Shown here: positions 39,061-47,680 of the stretch, piece after piece
Numbering within the stretch: position 1 is the first letter of the stretch
How the letters are laid out: each line of letters starts with the position of its first letter
Assembly: GCF_029760895.1 (NCBI RefSeq)
Contig: NZ_CP121679.1
Coordinates: 682,001-746,000 of the forward strand
Source: Ancylobacter sp. WKF20
GTDB taxonomy: Bacteria > Pseudomonadota > Alphaproteobacteria > Rhizobiales > Xanthobacteraceae
Reading direction: 5' to 3'
DNA: 64,000 nucleotides
Notes under the pieces: model-generated
What the model was told of the DNA's origin: nothing
The model's database searches: none
The model's input: the letters and a program-made list of their open reading frames with translations, nothing else
Program-made: the position numbers and the translations under genes

Positions 39061-40098
39061 TCATTTCGCGATGTCCCTCAGCCCGACGCCGAACAGGCGC
39101 ATCATCAGCAGGATGAAGGCGGTGCAGACCACGAGCAGCGAAACCGCATAGGCCGAGCCCATGTTCCAGTTGTTGCTCTCGTAGAACTGCCGGTAGACGA
39201 GCTGGCTGAACCAGTCGCCGCCCTGGCCGCGCGTCATGATCGCCGGCACGGAATAGGAGCCGGCCGACAGCATGAAGGTCATGATGCAGCCCACCGCGAT
39301 GCCCGGCTTGGCGTGCGGGATGATGACCCGGCGGTGGATGCGCAGCGTCGAGGCGCCGAGATCGCGCGCCGCCTCGATCTGGTTGCGGTCCAGCGTCTCC
39401 AGCGTGTTTACCATCGGGAACACCATGAAGAGCACATAGGTGTAGATCATCGCGAGGAAGACGGCGGAGGGGTTCTCCAGGAAGGGAATCCACTCGCGGG
39501 CGTCGAGATTGATGAAGCCCATCCAGGCCAGCACGCCGTTGATGACGCCGCGATAGTCGAGGATCATCAGCCAGGCATAGACCCGCAGCAGCTCGTTGAT
39601 CGCATAGGGCACGATGAGCGCGACGGTGAGGATGATCGCCTTGCGCGGCCCGCTCGCCAGCGCCACCAGATAGGCGACCGGGTAGCAGACGATCAGCGCC
39701 AGCGCCGTCACCATCAGCGCGTAGAGGATGGTGCGCACGAAGATGTAGAAGTGCAGCCCGCTCATGCGGGTGAAATTGGCCAGCCCATAGGTCTTGGGCG
39801 GGTTCTTCTCCTGCGCCTCGAGCTCGGTGGCTTCCGCCTGCTTTTGCGCCATCGCGGCGTCGAGCTCGGCCTGCCGCGCGGCATCGGTGGCGCTGGCGCG
39901 GTCGAGCTGGAGGATGGAGATGTCGTTGTAGAGCCGGTCGATCTGCAGCGACACGTCGCCCTTGGAATCGCGCCACCACAGCGACTGCTCCAGCATCGCG
40001 CCGAGCGGCACGAGGATGAGCGCGAGGATCCACAGCAGGGTGATGCCGGCGATCACCGCCGCCAGCGGGCGGCCATAGGCGCGCGCGAGGCTACCCAT
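39061..40098 (-). CDS. Polyamine-type ABC transporter permease (PotB/PotH-like) with a loop insertion
   Basis: 345 residues, longer than usual for this permease. The first membrane segment (about 10-35) is followed by an unusual polar stretch of about 55 residues (45-100, SLQIDRLYNDISILQLDR...DAAMAQKQAEATELEAQEKN), predicted to form a charged helical hairpin facing the periplasm. The normal permease core then starts at YGLANFTRM. The coupling motif IEAARDLGASTLRIHRRVIIPHA is intact. The start at 40098 overlaps the ATPase stop codon at 40091 by 8 bp, so the two are coupled. Confidence 0.88.
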   Translation of the reverse strand: MGSLARAYGRPLAAVIAGITLLWILALILVPLGAMLEQSLWWRDSKGDVSLQIDRLYNDISILQLDRASATDAARQAELDAAMAQKQAEATELEAQEKNPPKTYGLANFTRMSGLHFYIFVRTILYALMVTALALIVCYPVAYLVALASGPRKAIILTVALIVPYAINELLRVYAWLMILDYRGVINGVLAWMGFINLDAREWIPFLENPSAVFLAMIYTYVLFMVFPMVNTLETLDRNQIEAARDLGASTLRIHRRVIIPHAKPGIAVGCIMTFMLSAGSYSVPAIMTRGQGGDWFSQLVYRQFYESNNWNMGSAYAVSLLVVCTAFILLMMRLFGVGLRDIAK

Positions 40099-41167
40099 GG
40101 GCGAGGATCCCTTCCGGGTAGACCAGCGTGTCCTGCCGGCTGAAGGCGAGGGTGAGTTCCTCCGGCAGTGCCCGCACATCCGGCCCGTTCGGCACGGTGA
40201 CCGTGAAGTTGTGGGCCGGGGCGGCACATTGCAGATGCACGGCCGGACCTTCGAGGCTGCGCGCGGCGAGGCGGGCGGCGACCTTGTTCTCGCCGGTGCC
40301 GTCGAGGCTGATGCGCTCGGGGCGCACCATCACCAGCGCGGTCTCGCCGACCTTCAGCGGGCCTTTCACGCGCCCGGTGAGGCGGCCGACCGGCGTGTCC
40401 ACAGCGGCGATGTCGTCGCTCAGCGTCGCCACCGTGCCGCGCAGCACGTTCTGCTCGCCGACGAAGGTGGCGACGAACGGTGTCGCGGGGTCGGCATAGA
40501 GCGTGTCGGCATCCGCCACCTGCTCCAGCCGGCCGCGGCTCATCACCGCCACGCGGTCGGACATGGCGAGCGCCTCGCCCTGATCGTGGGTGATGTAGAT
40601 GAAGGTGATGCCGACCCGCTTCTGGATCGCGCGCAATTCGGTGCGCATGTGCTGGCGCAGCTTCAGGTCCAGCGCGGAGAGCGGCTCGTCGAGCAGCAAC
40701 ACGGAGGGCTCCACCGCGAGCGCCCGGGCGATCGCCACGCGCTGGCGTTGGCCGCCGGAGAGGTCGGACGGCTTCTTGTCGCCATAGCCGCTGAGTGCCA
40801 CGAGTTCGAGCAGCTCCTGCGCCCGGCGCAGCCGCTCGGCCTTGGCGACGCCGCGCGCCTCCAGCCCGAAGGCGACATTCTCGGCGACGCTCATCAGCGG
40901 GAAGAGCGCGAGATTCTGGAAGATCAGCGCCGTGGGCCGCTCATTGGGGCCCTTGCCCGCCATGTCCTCGCCGCCGATCAGCACGCGCCCGGCGGTCGGT
41001 TCGATGAAGCCGGAAATGGTGCGCAGGATCGTGGTCTTGCCGCAGCCGGACGGTCCGAGGATGGAGAAGAACTCGCCGGCCTGGATGGAGAGATCCGTCG
41101 GCTGCACGGCCGTGGCCTCGCCGAAGCGGATCGAGACCTGATCGAGACGAACGTCCTTGCCGCGCAT
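40091..41167 (-). CDS. Polyamine-type ABC transporter ATP-binding protein (PotA/PotG-like)
   Basis: 358 residues. The nucleotide-binding domain (1 to about 235) has Walker A GPSGCGKTT, Q-loop LIFQNLALFPLMSV, signature [15 protein letters not shown], Walker B LLLDEPLSALD and the H-loop YITHDQGEALAMSDR. The C-terminal TOBE region (about 260-350) is typical of the CUT1/PotA subfamily. It couples ATP hydrolysis to import through the two permeases downstream. A palindromic repeat (41197-41279) lies between it and the binding-protein gene. Confidence 0.94.
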   Translation of the reverse strand: MRGKDVRLDQVSIRFGEATAVQPTDLSIQAGEFFSILGPSGCGKTTILRTISGFIEPTAGRVLIGGEDMAGKGPNERPTALIFQNLALFPLMSVAENVAFGLEARGVAKAERLRRAQELLELVALSGYGDKKPSDLSGGQRQRVAIARALAVEPSVLLLDEPLSALDLKLRQHMRTELRAIQKRVGITFIYITHDQGEALAMSDRVAVMSRGRLEQVADADTLYADPATPFVATFVGEQNVLRGTVATLSDDIAAVDTPVGRLTGRVKGPLKVGETALVMVRPERISLDGTGENKVAARLAARSLEGPAVHLQCAAPAHNFTVTVPNGPDVRALPEELTLAFSRQDTLVYPEGILAHG

Positions 41168-41196
41168 GGGGGACCATCAGCCATGATGTGGGCGGT

Positions 41197-41279
41197 TATG
41201 GCCGGGCTTGGCCCGGCCATCCACCTCCGCTACCCGCAGGGCGCGGGCGGGGATCCCCGGGGCGTGCCCGGGGATGACG
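41197..41279. repeat. Palindromic intergenic repeat upstream of the ATPase gene
   Basis: Left element ATGGCCGGGCTTGGCCCGGC then CATCCACC; right element GGGGATCCCCGGGG with CCCGGGGATGACG. The left element matches the core of the repeat at 38915-39011. It is located in the gap between the binding-protein gene and the ATPase gene. Confidence 0.7.
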
Positions 41280-41320
41280 TGGTGAGGTGAGATCGGGCCG
41301 GAGCGGCCCGACACGCCCGA

Positions 41321-42445
41321 TCAGCTGTTGGTCAGCTTCTCGACATATTCGGCGCGGAGCTTGGCGTAGAAGTCGGTCTGCATCGGCCACCAGAACAGGT
41401 TGTCGATGGTGCCGGCCGGATAGGCCGCCTGGAAGGCCGCGCGGGCTTCTTCCGAGAGGAACTGGTCGGCGCCGACCGCCGCGCTGTTGTAGCCGGTGGT
41501 GTTGGCGAACTTGGCGCCGATTTCCGGCTGGTAGAGGAAGTTCAGGAGCGCATAGGCCTGCTCGACATTGGCCGCACCAGCCGGGATGCCGAACGTGTCG
41601 GTCCAGGCGAGGCCGCCTTCCTTGGGCATGCCATAGCGCCACTTCTTGTCGGTGTTGCGGTGGAGCAGGATGCCGGTGGTGTCCCAGGTCTGGCCGATGG
41701 TGCAGCCCGCGTCGGTGAAGGCGGCGGTCGCCTCCGTCGCGTTGTTCCAGTAGGCGCCGATATTGGCCTTATGGGCGACGATGTACTTCAGCACGCCCTC
41801 GAACACGCGGCGCGACTCGGCTTCGGACTTGTAGAGGTCGAGGCCACGGTCCGACTTCAGCTCGCCGGTGGCGTCGAGATAGAGCGCGACGCCGTTGAAC
41901 ACCGACTTCTGGCGGATGGCGGTCTGCTTGGGGAAGCCGGCCAGCCACATGTCGCCATAAGAGATCTCGCCCGACTTCTTGTCGAACTTGCTGGAATCCC
42001 AGGTGATGCCCTCGGTGCCCCAGTCGAACGGCACGAGGTAGCGCTTGCCGCGATAGGCGGCGCCGAGGTTGAGCGAGTTGCGGTAGATCGAGGGAACGAC
42101 CTGCGCCGCCTTGAACTTCGACTCGTCGATCGGCTGGAGCAGGTTGTCCTTGTAGTAGTTCGGGCCGGTGTCGACCGACGGGAAGATGATGTCGAAGCCC
42201 TTGCCGCCGGCGGCGCGCAGCTTGTTCTCGCATTCCTCGTTCGAGCCGTAGGTCGAGAGGTTCACCTTGACGCCGGTGGCGTTGGTGAAGTCGGCGAGCA
42301 GCTGGTTCTTGTCGAAATAATCGCCCCAGGCATAGACGGTGACGGAGCCGGAGGTGGCGAGGGCGTCATGGGCGCGCAGCACGGCCGGAGCGGCCAGCGC
42401 GAAGGCGCCGGCCTTCATCATGTCACGGCGGGAAAAGCGGATCAT
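41321..42445 (-). CDS. Polyamine-type ABC transporter periplasmic binding protein
   Basis: 374 residues. The N-terminus MIRFSRRDMMKAGAFALAAP has an SRRDMM twin-arginine-like motif and a cleavage site near DALATSG, so export by Tat is likely. The mature protein is a PotD/PotF-type family 1 binding protein with GSVTVYAWGDYFDKNQLLAD, STYGSNEECENKLRAAG and the ligand-region VPFDWGTEGITWD. The spermidine or putrescine ligand cannot be decided. It is the first gene of the operon, followed by the ATPase and two permeases. Confidence 0.9.
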   Translation of the reverse strand: MIRFSRRDMMKAGAFALAAPAVLRAHDALATSGSVTVYAWGDYFDKNQLLADFTNATGVKVNLSTYGSNEECENKLRAAGGKGFDIIFPSVDTGPNYYKDNLLQPIDESKFKAAQVVPSIYRNSLNLGAAYRGKRYLVPFDWGTEGITWDSSKFDKKSGEISYGDMWLAGFPKQTAIRQKSVFNGVALYLDATGELKSDRGLDLYKSEAESRRVFEGVLKYIVAHKANIGAYWNNATEATAAFTDAGCTIGQTWDTTGILLHRNTDKKWRYGMPKEGGLAWTDTFGIPAGAANVEQAYALLNFLYQPEIGAKFANTTGYNSAAVGADQFLSEEARAAFQAAYPAGTIDNLFWWPMQTDFYAKLRAEYVEKLTNS

Positions 42446-42906
42446 CAGTACCTCCCTAAGCCCCCAGGGGCAAAACTGCGTTCGCTCTAGTAGGGGGCGA
42501 TGAACGGACGATGACACGGCCTCGCGCGTCGCGGAAGCGGGGTTGTGGATGGCTTTTTGGCATGTCGTTCCCGCGCAACGGGCATGTCGCCTTCCTGCAA
42601 CCTGCCGCAGCGCCTTGCAGGCCCCGGCGGGCGGGGTGCGACAATCTGTCAAGGGCGCGGACGCTGCCAATCCGCGCCCTCTCCCCTAGTCTTGTCCTAC
42701 CCGTTGATCCGGGCCCCTCTGACGCGACGCTTAGCTGGCAGTCGCGTGATGTCGGATCGCTTCCGATGTCGCGCTAGCTGGAACGTGTCCTCTCTTGCCC
42801 TTTCGCCATCTGTTGATCGACCATCAAAACCGCCGCCGCGTTGCGCAGCGCGGCTTGTGCGGCCGCGCGGCCATGCCGCGCCAATCCATGCTCGGGGAGT
42901 GATTCC
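42446..42906. other. Non-coding divergent region between the polyamine binding protein and terC
   Basis: 461 bp without a supported gene. It must hold the promoters of two divergent units. It contains a 10-bp inverted repeat (42652-42680) and two copies of TAGCTGG about 45 bp apart (near 42732 and 42777). I looked for a yybP-ykoY manganese riboswitch ahead of terC and did not see its conserved core. Confidence 0.6.
42652..42680. promoter_or_regulatory. 10-bp inverted repeat in the terC / binding-protein divergent region
   Basis: AGGGCGCGGA and TCCGCGCCCT are perfect reverse complements separated by 9 bases. No T-tract follows on either side, so an operator or an RNA hairpin in a leader is more likely than a terminator. 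Confidence 0.4.
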
Positions 42907-43641
42907 GTGGAATATTTGCTTGAACTTGCAGCGAGCCCGGCAGCCTGGGCGGCGCTGATCACGCTGATCGCCATGGAGGTGGTGCTCGGTATCGACAACC
43001 TCCTCTTCATCTCGATTCTCACCAACAAGCTGCCGGAGGACATCCGGCCCCGCGCGCGCAAGATCGGCATCGGCCTCGCGCTGGTCATGCGCCTCGGCCT
43101 GCTCAGCACTGTGGCGATCATCGTCCAGCTCACCGAACCGGTGTTCTCCGTGTTCGGCCAGGCTTTCTCCTGGCGCGACCTGATCCTCATCGCTGGCGGT
43201 CTGTTCCTGGTGTGGAAGGCGACCAAGGAAATCCACCACAGCATGGCTCCGCATGACGAACAGCAGGCGGCGACCGGCGAGCTCATCAAGGTCAGCTTCA
43301 GCGCGGCGATCGTGCAGATCCTGATCCTCGACCTCGTCTTCTCGGTGGACAGCATCATCACCGCCGTCGGCATGACCGATCACATCCCGATCATGGTGAT
43401 CGCCGTGGTGTTCGCGGTGCTGACCATGCTGCTCGCGGCGGGCCCGCTCGCCAACTTCATCAACCGCAACCCGTCCATCGTCATGCTGGCGCTGGGCTTC
43501 CTGCTGCTGATCGGCACCACGCTGATCGCGGAAGGCTTCGGCGCCCATGTGCCCAAGGGCTACATCTACGCCGCGATGGCCTTCTCCGCCGGCATTGAGG
43601 CGCTGAACATGGTGCAGCGCCGCCGTCGCGTCTCGCACTGA
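42907..43641 (+). CDS. TerC family integral membrane protein
   Basis: 244 residues with about seven membrane segments. The family's acidic metal-coordinating motifs are visible: [16 protein letters not shown] near residue 20 and [18 protein letters not shown] near residue 140. TerC/Alx proteins export manganese or protect against tellurite and extracellular-protein mismetallation. The start is a GTG at 42907 ([10 protein letters not shown]) with GGGGAG about 10 bp upstream; an earlier in-frame codon gives an unconvincing Cys/Arg-rich leader. Nearest neighbours are not metal-related. Confidence 0.92.
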   Translation: MEYLLELAASPAAWAALITLIAMEVVLGIDNLLFISILTNKLPEDIRPRARKIGIGLALVMRLGLLSTVAIIVQLTEPVFSVFGQAFSWRDLILIAGGLFLVWKATKEIHHSMAPHDEQQAATGELIKVSFSAAIVQILILDLVFSVDSIITAVGMTDHIPIMVIAVVFAVLTMLLAAGPLANFINRNPSIVMLALGFLLLIGTTLIAEGFGAHVPKGYIYAAMAFSAGIEALNMVQRRRRVSH

Positions 43642-43781
43642 GGCGGGTAGAGTTCGGCCGCGCCGGTCCGGGGCAGGACCGGCGCGGCTGACGCAAGCGT
43701 GAGGCGGGCGGCGTGGGCTCAGGAAAGCCCGCGTCGCCCGTCATGCTAGAATGTGGCTCCATTCGCGGAGGGAGCCCCTTC

Positions 43782-44477
43782 ATGGACGACACCAGCGACC
43801 AGCCCGCACGCGCCGCCGAGGCCGCGCTGCCGGCCGACAGCAAGCTCACCACCACCAAGCAGCGCTGGGCGCGCGAGGGCAAGTTTCTCACCGGCAAGGT
43901 GACGCGCCCGGACAGCGACCGCCTGCCGCCCGGCCAGCATCTGGTGCGCGACTGGCCGGTGCTCGATCTCGGCATGCAGCCGCGCCTGCCGCTCGACCGC
44001 TGGCGGCTCGACGTCACCGGCGCGGTGGAGCAGCCGCTCTCCTGGGATTGGGCGACCTTCCGGGCGCAGAAGCAGACGCAGGAGGTGACCGACATCCACT
44101 GCGTCACCACCTGGTCGCGCTACGACAATCGCTGGGAGGGCCTCGCCACGCGCGACCTGCTCGACCTGGTGATGCCGAAGCCCGAGGCGACCCACGTGCT
44201 GCTGTCGTCCTATGACGGCTACACCACCAATCTCGCGCTGGAGGACTTCGCCGCCGAGGATGCGCTGATCGTCCATAGCTGGGAGGGCCAGCCGCTCACC
44301 ACCGAGCATGGCGGCCCGGTGCGGCTGGTGGTGCCGCATCTGTATTTCTGGAAAAGCGCCAAGTGGCTCAAGCAGATCGAGTTCCGCACCGGCGACAAGC
44401 GCGGATTCTGGGAGGAGCGCGGCTATCATAACCACGCCGACCCGTGGCGCGAGCAGCGCTATTCCGACGACGAGTGA
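43782..44477 (+). CDS. Sulfite oxidase-like molybdopterin oxidoreductase
   Basis: 231 residues with one molybdopterin-binding domain of the sulfite oxidase fold. The molybdenum-ligating cysteine is Cys107 in VTDIHCVTTWSRYDN. GEHGGPVRLVVPHLYFWKSAKW-like residues follow in the C-terminal half (TTEHGGPVRLVVPHLYFW). It lacks the heme and dimerisation domains of true sulfite oxidase and has no signal peptide. Similar short proteins (YuiH-like) are of unknown substrate. It starts at ATG 43782, and a strong terminator follows its stop codon. Confidence 0.9.
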   Translation: MDDTSDQPARAAEAALPADSKLTTTKQRWAREGKFLTGKVTRPDSDRLPPGQHLVRDWPVLDLGMQPRLPLDRWRLDVTGAVEQPLSWDWATFRAQKQTQEVTDIHCVTTWSRYDNRWEGLATRDLLDLVMPKPEATHVLLSSYDGYTTNLALEDFAAEDALIVHSWEGQPLTTEHGGPVRLVVPHLYFWKSAKWLKQIEFRTGDKRGFWEERGYHNHADPWREQRYSDDE

Positions 44478-44511
44478 GGCGCCTGACGGATCCGGGCGTT
44501 TCCCGCGCATG

Positions 44512-44546
44512 AAAAAGGCCGGTGGGACAACCCGCCGGCCTTTTTT
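44512..44546 (+). terminator. Rho-independent terminator (possibly bidirectional)
   Basis: Stem AAGGCCGGTGGG with CCCGCCGGCCTT around ACAA, flanked by a run of A before and six T after. It lies between the convergent sulfite-oxidase-like gene and the Ala/Ser-rich protein gene and could stop transcription from both sides. Confidence 0.88.
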
Positions 44547-44586
44547 CGTTGATCCATTCCCGCCGCGTGGCGGGCCGGGTGCGGCC

Positions 44587-45486
44587 TCAGCGCGGGCGCA
44601 TCGGGCCGGGGCGCAGGAAGGAGCCGGTGCGCGCCGGCTCGGCGCTGCCGCCAGCGACCTTGCGGGCGGGCGTCGTGGTCGAGGAGGACGGCGCGGCGAA
44701 GGAACTGCCCGGCGTGTAGGACGCCTTGGTCGCGGCAATCGTGCCGTTATTCATCGAGGTGCCGCTGCCGAGACGCGAGGGTGCCGCGCTCTTTGAGGCG
44801 TTGGCCCCCTGGCGCTGGCTGTCCTGATAGGCCTTGGAGAGGGTGCCCAGCGCGGGCTTGGCCGGGGCGGTGCTGGCGGAGGCGCTGCGCGCGGGCGGGG
44901 CCTTGGCGGCCGGCGCGTTCTTGGCCGAGAGGCTCGACGCGGAAGATCCGAGCGCACTCGCGCCGAGCGGACCCTTGGCGAGCTGGGCGGTGCGCGGCAG
45001 GTCCGGGGCGACCTGCGGGCGGCGGGGGCCGCTGATCGAGAGTTCGCGGCGCAGCTTGGCCCAGGTCTCCGCGAGTGCGGACGGATCCCAGCTCGGCTCC
45101 TTCTCGTCGATCTCCCACTTGGCGAGTGTCTCGGGCGTGGCGACGCCGGAATCGACGCGTGGGCGCGATTCGGCGGCCGGGGCATCGGCGCTTGCGGTTT
45201 CCTGCGGCTTGGCCGCGGCCGTCTCAGCCGTCGCGGTCACCGCCGCGGGCGGGGTGCTGACCAGCAAAGCGGGCGTGCTCACGGCGACAGCCGCCACCGC
45301 CGCGCCGGGAACGGCGACGTTCCACTTGCCGGTTTCCCACTCGTTGATCGCCCACATGACCGCCGCGCCGAGGCCAGCCCCGGCGCAGACATCGGTAATG
45401 CCGACGCCCGGCACGACGGCCAGATACAAGGCGCAGATCACGGCGACGCCGACATAGCACGCAGGTGCACGCCACTTGGATTGCAT
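44587..45486 (-). CDS. Ala/Ser/Pro-rich membrane protein of unknown function
   Basis: 299 residues. Two or three hydrophobic segments are close to the N-terminus (about 8-27, 29-48 and 57-76). The remaining 220 residues are low-complexity, rich in Ala, Ser, Pro, Thr and Lys. A short predicted helix (PETLAKWEIDEKEPSWDPSALAETWAKLRRELS) is the only ordered-looking part of the tail. I do not recognise a family. The start MQSKWRAPACYVG at 45486 is preferred; an in-frame ATG at 45525 would add 13 residues. Protein character and a clear terminator downstream support a real gene, but the function is unknown. Confidence 0.6.
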   Translation of the reverse strand: MQSKWRAPACYVGVAVICALYLAVVPGVGITDVCAGAGLGAAVMWAINEWETGKWNVAVPGAAVAAVAVSTPALLVSTPPAAVTATAETAAAKPQETASADAPAAESRPRVDSGVATPETLAKWEIDEKEPSWDPSALAETWAKLRRELSISGPRRPQVAPDLPRTAQLAKGPLGASALGSSASSLSAKNAPAAKAPPARSASASTAPAKPALGTLSKAYQDSQRQGANASKSAAPSRLGSGTSMNNGTIAATKASYTPGSSFAAPSSSTTTPARKVAGGSAEPARTGSFLRPGPMRPR

Positions 45487-45955
45487 GTGCGGAATCCCCC
45501 GATCCCCTCGGATTTGATTCAACATAGCTGATTCGAAGGAATCTGAGGGCCTTACGCGAAATAAATGATGCGGAATCTCGGCGCCCGCGCCGCCAGCCGG
45601 GACCGCGCCCGCATCCTTGCCGCGCGGCGTGCCCGGCGCCGTCCGCGAGCGCGCTCTTCGGGCCGATTCCAACGCCGGTGGCGGCCTCTCGCGGGGTGTG
45701 TCGCGGCGGTGAGGGTAGGGCAAGAAATTGCGGATGTATTATGTATTATAGAAGTTGCGGATTGCTGGAATTATTGGGCAATGCCATTGTGTTGGCGTTG
45801 GGTTAAAAGCATCGTCGTAAGTAATCGCTGCCACCTCGTCAGAATTGGCGTGTGTCGATGCGGACGACAGCGTGCGGGACTTTAGTGCCGTGCAGGCCCG
45901 GCGATCGTCTCCGACCGCCGGGGGGAGCAGGCAGGCCGCCTGCGTGGAGGGGCGG
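45487..45955. other. Non-coding stretch with AT-rich core upstream of a methyltransferase gene
   Basis: 469 bp without a supported gene. Positions about 45720-45830 are far more AT-rich than the rest of the window. They contain a GTATTAT tandem (45736-45749) and two TTGCGGAT copies (45728-45735 and 45755-45762). This is a likely divergent promoter and regulator region for the two flanking genes. Confidence 0.55.
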
Positions 45956-46858
45956 ATGCTGGCAACGCTGAAGACGCCTTTGTCGCGGCTGCGCCGCATC
46001 GTGCATTACGGGCGGCTCGCAGAGGCTAACCCGTTCCTGCGCTTCGCCAAGCCCGGCCATTTCTACTCGCCGGTGCCACCTGCTGACCTGCTGCTGGAGC
46101 GCCCCTCGCGGGAAGCGCGACGCGCCATGACCGAGGTGCCCGGCGTCGATCTGCGCGCCGACGCCCAGCGCGCGCTCGCCGCCCGGCTGATCGCGCGCTT
46201 CGGCGGCCTGCCGGACAGAGGGGAGAGCGCGCGCTACCGCCAGAACAACCAATTTTTCGAATTCGCCGACGCCTGGTCCACCTATGCGATGATGCGCGAC
46301 GTTCAGCCCCAGCGGGTGGTGGAGGTCGGTTCCGGCCACTCCTCCGCGCTGATGCTCGATACCGTCGATGCCGATCCGTCCCTCAACCCCCGCTTCACCT
46401 TCATCGACCCGTTCCCCGAGCGGCTGTTGGCCCGGTTGAGCGCTGCGGACAAAGAGCGCAGCGAGATTCGCGTCGAGCGGCTTCAGGACGTGCCGCTAGA
46501 GGTGTTCACGGCGCTGGAGGCCAACGACATCCTGTTCATCGACAGCTCGCATGTCGTGCGCACGGGGAGCGATGTCGACTTCGCCTTTCGTGAGATCATC
46601 CCGCGCCTCGCGCCGGGAGTCGTGATTCATATTCACGACATCCTCTGGCCGTTCGAGTACCCCGAGCATTGGCTGAAGGAAGGCCGCGCCTGGAATGAGA
46701 GCTATTTCGTCCGCAGCTTCCTGCAGTTCAATGAGCGCTTCGAGATCCTGCTGTTCAACGCCTATCTGGCGTACCACCACGCGGATCTCTTCGCCGACAC
46801 GCTGCCCGACTTCGTCGCGCGGCGCGGCGGGAGTCTGTGGCTGCGACGGGTGAGGTGA
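45956..46858 (+). CDS. Class I SAM-dependent methyltransferase
   Basis: 300 residues. The SAM-binding motif VVEVGSGHSSALML lies near residue 120. It is followed by the acidic segment FIDPFPERLLARL and a FIDSSHVVRTGSDVDFAF segment, as in the Methyltransf_24 (caffeoyl-CoA O-methyltransferase-like) family. Some relatives modify polysaccharides or glycans; the substrate here is unknown. ATG 45956 follows GTGGAGGGGCGG, a strong ribosome-binding site. The open frame extends upstream without protein character. A tRNA-Thr gene on the opposite strand follows immediately. Confidence 0.82.
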   Translation: MLATLKTPLSRLRRIVHYGRLAEANPFLRFAKPGHFYSPVPPADLLLERPSREARRAMTEVPGVDLRADAQRALAARLIARFGGLPDRGESARYRQNNQFFEFADAWSTYAMMRDVQPQRVVEVGSGHSSALMLDTVDADPSLNPRFTFIDPFPERLLARLSAADKERSEIRVERLQDVPLEVFTALEANDILFIDSSHVVRTGSDVDFAFREIIPRLAPGVVIHIHDILWPFEYPEHWLKEGRAWNESYFVRSFLQFNERFEILLFNAYLAYHHADLFADTLPDFVARRGGSLWLRRVR

Positions 46859-46863
46859 CGAAC

Positions 46864-46938
<75 letters not shown>

Positions 46939-47222
46939 GCGCCGCGTTGTCCGGCGCTGGCGGGCGCGGACCGGGCACCGCCGTCTTCCCGCAACTGGCG
47001 CCGGGCGTCAAGCGGGGCCGAGGGGGAAGCACGCGAGCCGCGCGCCGGCAATGGGTCGGGATGGCGGATTCATCGTGAATCTGGCCCGTCTCACCCAGAG
47101 TTCCTGACGCGGATCATTGCGTGTGACCTTGGGTTCTGCGACAGGAATACCATCGCGGCTCGACACGGTCGTCGAGTCGGAGCGGCCATGCGCCGCGCGA
47201 TATGACTCGCACGGGAGGCGAG

Positions 47223-47651
47223 ATGCACATGAAGGGAATGGTAATCGGGTTGGGGGCCCTCCTGCTGGCGGCGAGCGCCGGCACGGCGTCCGCGCAGACC
47301 ATGAGCTACGCCCAGGCTGGCGCGCTCATCGCCAAGAGCTGCGGCCCCTCGATCGAGCGTTTCTGCTCGAACTTCAATATCGGCACTGGCGACGTGATGA
47401 ACTGCCTGACGCAGCACCAGGATCAGGTGCCGCGCGCGTGCTTCGACGATTTCGCTGCCGCGCAGGCCTCGATCGCCAAGCGGGTCGCCGCGCAGAACGG
47501 TTCGTTCAAGATCTGTGCGCCGAGCGCTCAGGAATTCTGTTCGGGCGTGCAGCCGGGTGACGCCAACATGCTGAACTGCCTGCTGGCCTCGACCAAGGTC
47601 GTGCGTCCGGCGTGCAAGCAGGTGCTGCTCGACGCCGGCTGGGCGAACTGA
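47223..47651 (+). CDS. Secreted cysteine-repeat protein
   Basis: 142 residues with a Sec signal peptide (MKGMVIGLGALLLAASAGTA, cleavage after ASA near residue 24). The mature part holds eight cysteines as two copies of the same spacing: Cys40, 48, 61, 73 and Cys98, 106, 119, 131 (C-x7-C-x12-C-x11-C twice). That pattern resembles the Cys-rich GLG1 repeat, found in eukaryotic Golgi proteins and in short bacterial secreted proteins of unknown role. Two disulfides per repeat are likely in the periplasm. The OmpA-family gene starts 29 bp downstream, so the two are probably co-transcribed. Confidence 0.85.
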   Translation: MHMKGMVIGLGALLLAASAGTASAQTMSYAQAGALIAKSCGPSIERFCSNFNIGTGDVMNCLTQHQDQVPRACFDDFAAAQASIAKRVAAQNGSFKICAPSAQEFCSGVQPGDANMLNCLLASTKVVRPACKQVLLDAGWAN

Positions 47652-47680
47652 CGCAAACGGCAACGAGGGATAGACAGATC

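Noticed and set aside
42446..42906. A yybP-ykoY manganese riboswitch ahead of terC
   Set aside because: The conserved GGGGAG-type core and paired stems were not found in a recognisable order. A covariance-model search would settle it.
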